Assembly: GCA_019744815.1 (NCBI GenBank)
Contig: JAIEUA010000007.1
Location: 166,536-230,535 of the forward strand
Origin: Phycisphaerales bacterium
Lineage (GTDB): Bacteria; Planctomycetota; Phycisphaerae; Phycisphaerales; UBA1924
Reading direction: 5' to 3'
DNA length: 64,000 bases
Every line of letters starts with the position of its first letter. Position 1 is the stretch's first letter. Below, piece by piece: positions 53,529 through 60,935 of the stretch. The notes under the pieces were generated by a model. The model was given only the letters and a program-made list of their open reading frames with translations. It made no database searches and was not told the DNA's origin. Position numbers and translations under genes: made by a program.

Positions 53529-55979
53529 GTGACCAACGGCTTCGATCCCGAAATCCTGCAAGACTTCCTCACCGAATCCGGCGAGCTGCTCGAGCAGGTC
53601 GAGGGCGATCTGGTCACGCTCGAGCACACCCCAAGCGACCCCGAGCTGCTCAACAAAATCTTCCGCGCCCTCCACACCATCAAGGGCAGCGCCTCCTTCC
53701 TCGCCCTCACCAACCTCGTCAAGATCGCCCACGCCGCCGAGAGCGCCCTCAACAGCGCCCGCAACGGCGTCGTCGTCGTCGACCGCGCCATGATGGACCT
53801 GCTCCTCCAGGCCATCGACACCATCAAGACCCAGATGGGCCAGCTCTCCAGCGGCACGCCGCTCGTCGAGCCCAACGCCCAGCTCGTCTCCACCCTCGCC
53901 GCCATCGGCGAAGGCAAGGCCCCGTCCAAATCCGCCGCCCCCGTCGCAGTCGCCGCCGCAACACCCGCCGCCGCGCCGGTCGCAGCGCCAATCTCTGCCC
54001 CAGTTGCAGCAACAGTCCCCGCATCCTCTTCCTCCGCGAACGACTCCGAATCCCCGATCTCTCTCCCCGACAACAAGCGCGACCTCCTCGAGTTCCTCGT
54101 CGCCGATCTCGACGACACGCTCAACAAAATGGGCACGCTGCTCGAGCAGCTCGCCGCCGACTCGACCCGTCCCGCCGCCGCCTCCGCACTCGCCGAGACC
54201 AGCGAGTCGCTCCTCAAGAGCGTCGACTTCTTCGAGATCGCCCCGATGACCCGCCTGGCCAAGGCCATGCAGTCCTTCGGCAGCCAGGCCGCCGACCTCG
54301 ACGCCAAGTCCACCACCGCCGCCGTCCCCGCCGCCAAGGACATCACCACCGCGCTCCGACGTCACATCGACGCCCTCAAGCGCGGCAAGGTCCGCACCGA
54401 GAACCTCGACCCCGTCGTCGAATCCCTCGAACACGCCATCCACGGCGAGGCCGAAGCCCCCGAGGCCCCGCAGCCCGCCGCAACCACCAGCGAGCCCGCG
54501 AGCACTCCCGACGCAGCGCCCTCCGCTCCGAGCGCCACCGTCACTCCCACCGCCCCAACCGCGAGCGCCCCCGCCGCAACCGACGCCACCGCTCCCGCCG
54601 CCGCGCAGGCCAACGGACAAACCGCTGGCCAGGCCGGCGCCGCCGTCGAACAGACCATCCGCGTCGAAGTCCGCCGCCTCGAGCAGCTCATGAACCTCGT
54701 CGGCGAGCTCGTGCTCCAGAAGAACCGCATCTCCGCCGTCGGCCGCAACCTCTTCGCCGAGAAGGGCCTCAGCCAGAACAGCCGCGACGCCGTCACCGTC
54801 GCCACCGAAGGCCTCGACCGCGTCACCGCCGACATCCAGCTCGCCGTCATGCGCACCCGCATGCAGCCCCTGGAAAAACTCTTCGGCAAGTACCCCCGCC
54901 TCATCCGCGACCTCGCCCGCAAGACCAACAAGAAGATCGACCTCGTCATCGAGGGCGGCGAGACCGAAGTCGACAAGTCCGTCATCGACGAACTCGGCGA
55001 CCCGCTCATCCACTTGCTCCGCAACTCCGCCGACCACGGCATCGAGACGCCCGAGGACCGCGTCAAGGCCGGCAAATCCGACACCGGCACCATCAAGCTC
55101 GCCGCCAGCCACGAGGGCTCCCACGTCCGCATCCTCGTCGTCGACGACGGCAAGGGCCTCGTCCGCGACCGCATCGCCAAGAAAGCCATCGAGCGCGGCC
55201 TCGTCACCGAAGCCGAAGTCGCCGGCCTCTCCGACCGCGAGGTCTACAAGTTCATCATGCTCCCCGGCTTCTCCACCGCCGAGAAGGTCTCCGACCTCTC
55301 CGGCCGCGGCGTGGGCATGGACGTCGTCAAGACCAACATCGAAAAGCTCAAGGGCACCATCGATCTCCACTCGACCCCCGGCAAGGGCTCGACCATCGAG
55401 ATCAACATCCCCCTCACCGTCGCCATCATGCCCGCCATGATGGTCGGCGTCGGAAACCCCGGCAAGCGCGAAGAGATCTACGCCGTCCCCCTCGGCAACA
55501 TCCTCGAGATCGTCAAGCCCGATCCCAAGTCCATCAGCACCATCGGCGAGCGCCCCGTCATGCGCCTCCGCGACAGCGTGCTCCCGCTCTTCAACGCCGC
55601 CGACCTCTTCGGCTACAGCGGCGACAAGCCCGATCAGCCCTTCGCCGTCGTCCTCTCCATGGGCGAGAAGACCGTCGGCCTGCTCGTCTCCCGCCTCATC
55701 GGCCAGCAGGAAATCGTCATCAAGCCCCTCGACTCCCTCGAGCCCGGCGCCAAGGCCAAAGACGTTAAGGGTCCCGTCTCCGGCGCCACCGTCCGCGACG
55801 ACGGCGGCGTCAGCCTCATCGTCGATGTCGCCCAGCTCATCAAGATGGGCCAGGACATGAAGTCCAGCCGCAACGGCCCCGCCGCTTCCGCCGCGCCCGC
55901 CAAGTCGGCCAAGCCCGCCAGCACGGGCGGAACCAACCCCGCACCTTCCGCGCCCAAGCGCGCCCAATCCGCCGCCTGA
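53529..55979 (+). CDS. cheA: Chemotaxis histidine kinase CheA with a degenerate second Hpt domain
   Basis: 816 residues from GTG. P1 Hpt domain with phospho-acceptor His49 (FRALHTIKGSASFLAL). A second Hpt-like domain (about 185-290) has Glu226 where the His should be (AETSESLLKSVDFFEIAPM), flanked by Ala/Pro linkers. Dimerisation domain RLEQLMNLVGELVLQKNRI, HATPase with LGDPLIHLLRNSADHGIE and GRGVGMDVVKTN, and a CheW-like C-terminal domain (YAVPLGNILEIVKPDPKSIS). CheA phosphorylates CheY and CheB in response to receptors. No methyl-accepting receptor gene is in the window. Confidence 0.96.
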   Translation: MTNGFDPEILQDFLTESGELLEQVEGDLVTLEHTPSDPELLNKIFRALHTIKGSASFLALTNLVKIAHAAESALNSARNGVVVVDRAMMDLLLQAIDTIKTQMGQLSSGTPLVEPNAQLVSTLAAIGEGKAPSKSAAPVAVAAATPAAAPVAAPISAPVAATVPASSSSANDSESPISLPDNKRDLLEFLVADLDDTLNKMGTLLEQLAADSTRPAAASALAETSESLLKSVDFFEIAPMTRLAKAMQSFGSQAADLDAKSTTAAVPAAKDITTALRRHIDALKRGKVRTENLDPVVESLEHAIHGEAEAPEAPQPAATTSEPASTPDAAPSAPSATVTPTAPTASAPAATDATAPAAAQANGQTAGQAGAAVEQTIRVEVRRLEQLMNLVGELVLQKNRISAVGRNLFAEKGLSQNSRDAVTVATEGLDRVTADIQLAVMRTRMQPLEKLFGKYPRLIRDLARKTNKKIDLVIEGGETEVDKSVIDELGDPLIHLLRNSADHGIETPEDRVKAGKSDTGTIKLAASHEGSHVRILVVDDGKGLVRDRIAKKAIERGLVTEAEVAGLSDREVYKFIMLPGFSTAEKVSDLSGRGVGMDVVKTNIEKLKGTIDLHSTPGKGSTIEINIPLTVAIMPAMMVGVGNPGKREEIYAVPLGNILEIVKPDPKSISTIGERPVMRLRDSVLPLFNAADLFGYSGDKPDQPFAVVLSMGEKTVGLLVSRLIGQQEIVIKPLDSLEPGAKAKDVKGPVSGATVRDDGGVSLIVDVAQLIKMGQDMKSSRNGPAASAAPAKSAKPASTGGTNPAPSAPKRAQSAA

Positions 55980-56058
55980 CCGGAAAGTGACCGCCTCAAC
56001 CCGCCGATACCACGACGTCCCGTCCCTTCAAGCACATGAGCCAAAGGACCCCCTGACC

Positions 56059-56544
56059 ATGGATCCGCAATACATCAAGCCCTTCATCGCCAGCATCCAG
56101 AACGTCTTCTCGACGATGATGCAGCTCCCGGTGACGGTCCAGGCCCCCAAGATCAAGGACAACCCGAGCACCACCTACGACGTCTCCGGCATCATCGGCC
56201 TCAGCGGCGATGTCGTCGGCTCCGTCGTCCTCTCCTTCCCCAAGGACACCGCCGAACGCATCGTCTCGCTCCTCACCGGCAGCCAGATGACCGCCGACTC
56301 GCCCGACTTCGCCGACGCCATCGGCGAGATCGTCAACATGGTCTCGGGCGGCGCCAAGGCCAGCTTCGCCGGCAAGAAGGTCTCCATCTCCTGCCCCAGC
56401 GTCGTCGTCGGCCCAGGCCACAAGGTCGCCAAGCAGACCGACGCTCCCACCATCGTCATCCCCTGCGCCACCGACTGCGGCGAGGTCGCCATCGAAGTCA
56501 CCATCCAGGCCGCCGACGCCGCCGTCACCGCCAAGGCCGCCTGA
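56059..56544 (+). CDS. cheX: Chemotaxis phosphatase CheX
   Basis: 161 residues from ATG. CheC/CheX fold with the catalytic ExxxN-type motif in IGEIVNMVSGGAKASFAGK (Glu and Asn of E-I-V-N), preceded by SGIIGLSGDVVGSVVLSF and VSLLTGSQMTADSPDF. It dephosphorylates CheY-P. A single copy of the motif and the length fit CheX rather than the two-motif CheC. It lies between cheA and cheY, so the terminal pair is response regulator plus its phosphatase. Confidence 0.9.
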   Translation: MDPQYIKPFIASIQNVFSTMMQLPVTVQAPKIKDNPSTTYDVSGIIGLSGDVVGSVVLSFPKDTAERIVSLLTGSQMTADSPDFADAIGEIVNMVSGGAKASFAGKKVSISCPSVVVGPGHKVAKQTDAPTIVIPCATDCGEVAIEVTIQAADAAVTAKAA

Positions 56545-56617
56545 ACACCGACCACCCGCTCACTGTCACCCGCACGAACCACTCGCCGCTCGCGAGACCG
56601 CACACCGAGGCCCATCC

Positions 56618-57001
56618 ATGAAGATCCTCCTCATCGACGACTCCAAGACGATGCGCAACATCCAGAAGTCCGTGCTCGCCCAGCTCGGGCACACCACCGT
56701 CGAGGAAGCCTGCGACGGCCAGGACGCGCTCTCCAAGGTCGGCGCCTACAAGCCCGACCTCATCCTCGTCGACTGGAACATGCCCAACATGGACGGCCTG
56801 ACCTTCGTCAAGCACTTCCGCCAGACCAACAAAACCACCCCCATGATCATGGTCACGACCGAAGCCGAAAAGGCCCGCGTCATCGAGGCCATCAAGGCCG
56901 GCGTCAACAACTACGTCGTGAAGCCCTTCACCCCCGACCTCCTCAGCCAGCGCATCAACGAAACCCTCGCCAAGTGCCAGCAAAGCGCCCAAGCCGCCTG
57001 A
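56618..57001 (+). CDS. cheY: Chemotaxis response regulator CheY
   Basis: 127 residues. Receiver with LIDDSKTMRNIQKSVLAQLG, phospho-acceptor Asp in LILVDWNMPNMDGLTF, switch Thr in MIMVTTEAEKARVIEA and Lys in NNYVVKPFTPD. It carries the CheA phosphate to a motor or pilus target. No flagellar genes are in the window. Last gene of the operon, followed by a terminator. Confidence 0.95.
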   Translation: MKILLIDDSKTMRNIQKSVLAQLGHTTVEEACDGQDALSKVGAYKPDLILVDWNMPNMDGLTFVKHFRQTNKTTPMIMVTTEAEKARVIEAIKAGVNNYVVKPFTPDLLSQRINETLAKCQQSAQAA

Positions 57002-57043
57002 GCACCAGTGGGACCGGCTTCCAGCCGGTCTTCCTCAGCCTCC

Positions 57044-57068
57044 GGGGGCGGGGCCTTCCAGGCCCCGC
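57044..57068. repeat. Palindromic repeat family A, copy 4
   Basis: GGGGGCGGGGCCT TCC AGGCCCCGC, just after cheY and preceded by a separate hairpin GACCGGCT TCC AGCCGGTC (57012-57030). Confidence 0.83.
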
Positions 57069-57084
57069 GCATCATGTTCCCTCC

Positions 57085-57116
57085 ACGACCGGCACACGCC
57101 GGTCGTTCTCGTTTTT
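57085..57116 (+). terminator. Intrinsic terminator of the che operon
   Basis: 9-bp stem ACGACCGGC / GCCGGTCGT with an ACAC loop, followed by TCTCGTTTTT. Confidence 0.82.
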
Positions 57117-57140
57117 GCCCCCTCGATACCGATCCCACCA

Positions 57141-57190
57141 AGCCTCCCCCAGGCCAACGGCCTGCAAGAACCCAGCCGTGGGCGGAGCGA
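57141..57190. repeat. Repeat family D, copy 1
   Basis: Contains AGGCCAACGGCCT (palindromic), then GCAAGAACCCAGCCGTGGGC and GGAGCGA. Further copies lie near 57.75 kb (direct) and 57.99 kb (inverted). Confidence 0.8.
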
Positions 57191-57223
57191 ACGAGCCACG
57201 CTCCCAACAACGTCCTTCGCACC

Positions 57224-57571
57224 CTACTTGAGATCCGGCCTTGCCACCGATGGGTCCATCTCAAGAGTCCCAGCTTGCTCATCGAAGCTCATCCAGCACG
57301 TGACGCTCTTCGGCGGCAACAACGCTTTCCAGTCAACCTCGCTGAGATGACGTGTGCCTACCGGCATCATCAGCGCGAACTGCCAATAAATGCTCCGCGT
57401 GCCTCCGTAGATCACAGCCTCCCCCGTAATCCGCGGCGAAGGCCGTTCAAACTCGTATCTCTCCGGATACAACCCGTCGCACCAGAAGTACCGATGCCGC
57501 CGCTCGGGCAATCCAGCGAATTCCTCGCACAGGCGAAACATCATCAAGATCCAGAAGTCCTGTTCCGTCAC
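57224..57571 (-). CDS. Orphan hypothetical protein in repeat island
   Basis: 115 residues from a GTG with GGAGG 6 nt upstream. It begins VTEQDFWILMMFRLCEEFAG, is rich in aromatic residues (HRYFWCDGLYPERYEFERP), and contains GEAVIYGGTRSIYWQFALMM, suggesting a small alpha/beta fold. Longer frames upstream run through family D repeats and are rejected. No family recognised. It is surrounded on both sides by repeats and lacks a co-oriented neighbour. Confidence 0.6.
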   Translation of the reverse strand: MTEQDFWILMMFRLCEEFAGLPERRHRYFWCDGLYPERYEFERPSPRITGEAVIYGGTRSIYWQFALMMPVGTRHLSEVDWKALLPPKSVTCWMSFDEQAGTLEMDPSVARPDLK

Positions 57572-58081
57572 GCAACACCTCCCCTCCCGATCGTTCGACG
57601 GCATCGTCCGCTGATGGGACGGCGACCAAGCCGCTCGCCCTTGAGGGTGTCCGCCCGCAGCGCCGCCGCGATGGACAAGTTGGACCCACGCCGGAGCACT
57701 CATGTGATTGTTCGTATCACCAACGACTTCGGGCCGCGATCCTCGCGAAGCCTCCCCCAGGCCAACGGCCTGCAAGAACCCAGCCGTGGGTGGAGCGAGT
57801 CTTCGAGCGACACCCACGGCAAGTCGCCCCAACGAATCCCCGCGTTCCCGCATCCGCACTCCAACGGAGTGCAAGAGGGCCCATCCGCGGCCAGACTCCC
57901 CCCTCTCCCACCGCGTCGCGGTGCAATCGTCGAGACGAGCGGCGTCCGTGCTCCGGACCCGACCGTAGATGTCGCTCCTCGAGGCTTCGTCGCTCCACCC
58001 ACGGCTGAGTTCTGGAAGGCCGTTGGCCTTCGTGATCCCGATGACGCCAGCGCGGGTACGACTCTGCACATTCCGTTTGGC
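57572..58081. repeat. Non-coding 510-bp segment with two family D copies
   Basis: Copy 2 (57749-57798) repeats copy 1 closely. Copy 3 (57988-58032) is the inverted, diverged form (CTCCACCCACGGCTGAGTTC then GGCCGTTGGCC). Between them CTCCAACGGAGTGCAAGAGG (about 57855-57875) looks like a short, diverged relative. No convincing gene is seen. Confidence 0.7.
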
Positions 58082-59122
58082 CTATCGCCGTCTACGCACC
58101 GTGAACACAACCATCACGAGCACGCCCACGGTCGATCCGTTTGGAATGGCCGACGCGATTCGAAGCCCAATGATGGAATTAGTTTCTTCTGGATCAAAGA
58201 CCAGCCCTTCCGCTGTTGCGATGTTCTCGCGCTGAAGTATTCCGCCCGCCGACGCCCCTAGCGTCTCACGGTCAACCGTCCCCGCCCATCCCTCTGTCCA
58301 TTCCGCAGCGCCTCCGCTCGTGTCAAACAGTCCCCACGGTGATACGTTGCTTCGGTAAGCTGCCAACGGGATTGCCCACTCACCAAAGAAGTCCAATCGG
58401 AGCCCGGCACTGGTTGTTCCGACACCCGGAAGACCCGACACGCCCGCTTGGTTACTGCGGTTTGTGTATTCCCACCATCCGCCGACGCCGTTTCCGAAAC
58501 GATCGGCGTCATACCACGCGGCCTTCATCCACTCATCGAGGGTCGGAATCCAAAACTTCGCTCCGGGCAGATGCGTCGAAGCGTCGGTGTAGCCCGTTGA
58601 GCGGTTGCCTCCGAACGTCGTCGTGTCGTACGCCCCAGTGATGAGCGACGCGAGATTCGACGACTTCCCGTTGTGCAGCCAGTTGCAGTACCGGGCCGCG
58701 TCGCGCCACGAGATGCCGCCAACCGGCCGCATCCCCGCGTTGGGGTCGCCCTGACGCAAGCGATAGCTGACTCCAGGACCGATGTATGTCGGGTCAAAGG
58801 TGGCACCCCAAATGCTCGGGCCGAATTTGGTGAAGTTGTACGCGTCCGTCTGCGTGCTGAAGGTATTGGTGAACTCCAGCCACTGCGACGTCGTGATCTC
58901 CAGCTTGCTGATCTTGTACTGGTAGTTCACGCTCCCCCGCCCGGAGCGTGGCCCGGGACCGGTGTACGCCGCGTTCCCGACCGCCCCGATCGTCGCCCAG
59001 TCAAAGCCATCGGCCCCCGGAGCCGCCAAGGCTGTTCCAGCGGAAACACTTCCCACAACACCAGCGACAAAAACCCCCGCGAAGCGACAGACTGAAGACC
59101 GACCGGCGTGCAACTGGGCCAT
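58082..59122 (-). CDS. Exported SUMF1-domain protein without catalytic cysteines
   Basis: 346 residues. Signal peptide (VCRFAGVFVAGVVGSVSAGTAL, cleavage near ALAAP). SUMF1/formylglycine-generating fold with YKISKLEITTSQWLEF, PVGGISWRDAARYCNWLHNG, FWIPTLDEWMKAAWYD, the SPWGLFDTSGGAAEWTE motif and the final IIGLRIASA, where active enzymes have a Cys pair. It is therefore probably a structural or ligand-binding SUMF1 protein, as is common in planctomycetes. A C-terminal hydrophobic segment (TVGVLVMVVFTV) and RRRR form a PEP-CTERM-like tail. Confidence 0.88.
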   Translation of the reverse strand: MAQLHAGRSSVCRFAGVFVAGVVGSVSAGTALAAPGADGFDWATIGAVGNAAYTGPGPRSGRGSVNYQYKISKLEITTSQWLEFTNTFSTQTDAYNFTKFGPSIWGATFDPTYIGPGVSYRLRQGDPNAGMRPVGGISWRDAARYCNWLHNGKSSNLASLITGAYDTTTFGGNRSTGYTDASTHLPGAKFWIPTLDEWMKAAWYDADRFGNGVGGWWEYTNRSNQAGVSGLPGVGTTSAGLRLDFFGEWAIPLAAYRSNVSPWGLFDTSGGAAEWTEGWAGTVDRETLGASAGGILQRENIATAEGLVFDPEETNSIIGLRIASAIPNGSTVGVLVMVVFTVRRRR

Positions 59123-59372
59123 GGTCCGTCAAAGGTGTCACGCCGTTCCCACATTGCCAACCATTCCCCACACCTTTCAACACACCTTAAAGCCCGCCCT
59201 CTCGCCGCTCATTCCCGCAACCCCACACCCACCCATCGCGTACATCCTCTGCCGACCCCATCCAGCCAGAACCCAACCCGTTCCACTGGACAAGCGCGCG
59301 GGAATGCCGGACAATCCAGTTGCTTCCCCCCACCCGCCCCACCACCGCGGCCGTTCCGCGGCACACTCGCCC

Positions 59373-60755
59373 ATGCCGAGACGCCGACCCATCTTCGCCG
59401 CGCCCCTGATCTCCCTCGCCACCCTCCTGCCGGCAGCCCCCGCCCTCGCGCGCTCCGACGACCCCGCCCCCACTCCGGCCCCCGCTCCCGCCGAAACCAA
59501 GCCTGCGGAACCCAAGCCCACCGAAGAGCCCACCGAAGAGCCCACCGAAGAGCCCGCCAAAGACCCCAAGCCCGAGCCCGCACCCCCCGGCTCCTTCGAA
59601 ACCGTCCTCTACCTCAAAGACGGCACCCAGGCCACCGGCCGTCTCACCGACATCAGCGGCGACTCCTACACCCTCGTCATCAGCGGCATCCCCACCCGCT
59701 TCGACAAGTCCACCGTCCTCCGCATCGCCGCCCTCCCCCCCATCGAAGAACGCTACAAGCAGATGCGGGCCACCATCCCCGACGAGGACCTCGAGCAACG
59801 CCTCACCCTCGCCCAGTGGCTCCGCGACAAAAAGGCCTACACCCTCGCCCTCGCCGAAGTCGAAGGCATCCTCAAAGCCGACGGCGCCCACCCCGGCGCC
59901 CGCGACCTGAAGAAACTCCTCGACCTCCAGATCGACATGGAGCGCGAGTCCGCCAAGCGCCGCGCCGCCAAGCCGCCCTCCACGCCCGACAACCCCGAAG
60001 GCCCCAGCGAGATCGAGAAAGAAGCCGAGCGCAGCCGCAACTTCCCCAAGCTCAGCGAAGACCAGATCAACATCCTCCGCGTCTACGAGCTCGACCTGAT
60101 CAGCCCGCCCCGCCTGCTCGTCCCCCGCGAACTCATCGACGAGATCATCAAGCGCTACGCCGACGACGCCCTCGTCCCCGCCAGCCCCGAAGGCCGCGAA
60201 GCGCTCTACAAGGCCCGCCCCACCCAGATCATCGATCTCGTCTACCGCCTCAAAGCCCGCGAGCTCTACCCGATGATCAAGGTCCTCGAAGACCCCCCGG
60301 TCTTCCAGGCCTTCAAGCGCGACGTCCATCAAGGCTGGCTCATCAACTCCTGCGCCACCTCCCGCTGCCACGGCGGCGAACAAGCCGGCCGCCTCATGCT
60401 CGACCGCTACCGCCCCGCCGAGCCCGCCACCTTCTACACCAACTTCCTCATCCTCGAACGCTTCCGCCTTGCCGACGGCAGCCCCCTCATCAACTACACC
60501 GAACCCGAGAAATCCCCTCTCGTCCAGTTCGCCATGCCCCGCAACCTCTCCAGCCGCCCCCACCCCATCGTCCGCGAGGGCAACGGCCTCGAGCAATGGA
60601 AACCCGCCATCCGCTCCAAGGACGACCGCCGGTTCATCAACACCATGAACTGGATCCGCTCCATGTACAAGCCGCGCCCCGACTACGCCGTCAGCTACGA
60701 CCCGCCCCAACCCAAAGGCCTCGTCCCCGCCGACGCCCCCAAGCCTGAGCGGTAA
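59373..60755 (+). CDS. Exported protein with Sm-like N-domain and a CX4CH motif
   Basis: 460 residues from ATG (MPRRRPIFAAPLISLATLLP). Signal peptide with cleavage near ALARS, then a Pro/Ala/Glu tail with three EEPT repeats. A beta-barrel-like segment VLYLKDGTQATGRLTDISGD is followed by a helical region. The motif NSCATSRCHGG is CX4CH, a spacing known from c-type cytochromes of the c3 family but unusual elsewhere, and is followed by RLMLDRYRPAEPATFYTNFL. The gene is divergent from the SUMF1 gene. A single-haem exported protein is the likeliest reading, but haem attachment is not proven. Confidence 0.72.
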   Translation: MPRRRPIFAAPLISLATLLPAAPALARSDDPAPTPAPAPAETKPAEPKPTEEPTEEPTEEPAKDPKPEPAPPGSFETVLYLKDGTQATGRLTDISGDSYTLVISGIPTRFDKSTVLRIAALPPIEERYKQMRATIPDEDLEQRLTLAQWLRDKKAYTLALAEVEGILKADGAHPGARDLKKLLDLQIDMERESAKRRAAKPPSTPDNPEGPSEIEKEAERSRNFPKLSEDQINILRVYELDLISPPRLLVPRELIDEIIKRYADDALVPASPEGREALYKARPTQIIDLVYRLKARELYPMIKVLEDPPVFQAFKRDVHQGWLINSCATSRCHGGEQAGRLMLDRYRPAEPATFYTNFLILERFRLADGSPLINYTEPEKSPLVQFAMPRNLSSRPHPIVREGNGLEQWKPAIRSKDDRRFINTMNWIRSMYKPRPDYAVSYDPPQPKGLVPADAPKPER

Positions 60756-60763
60756 CCCCACCC

Positions 60764-60811
60764 CCGGGGGCGGGGCCTCCCATTTGGGGGCGGGGCCTTC
60801 TAGGCCCCGGC
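60764..60811. repeat. Palindromic repeat family A, copies 5 and 6
   Basis: A truncated copy (CCCCGGGGGCGGGGCCTCCC) is followed at once by a full copy (GGGGGCGGGGCCT TCT AGGCCCC). They lie between the CX4CH gene and the lipoprotein gene. Confidence 0.8.
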
Positions 60812-60935
60812 GTCCTGTCTCTAGCTTTCCCCCCGACTTCACCCTCTCCTCCCCCCACCTCCTCTCCTCAACGCTGATAAACTCTGCCCCCGCTCCCGGC
60901 CCGCCGCCGGAGGTCGGATCGACCCGGAGACCCGC

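Noticed and set aside
53490..55967. Antisense open frame over cheA
   Set aside because: A shadow of cheA, whose domains are unambiguous.
50538..57001. Flagellar operon
   Set aside because: The che genes are complete but no fli, flg, flh or mot gene is present in the window; only pilus genes are.
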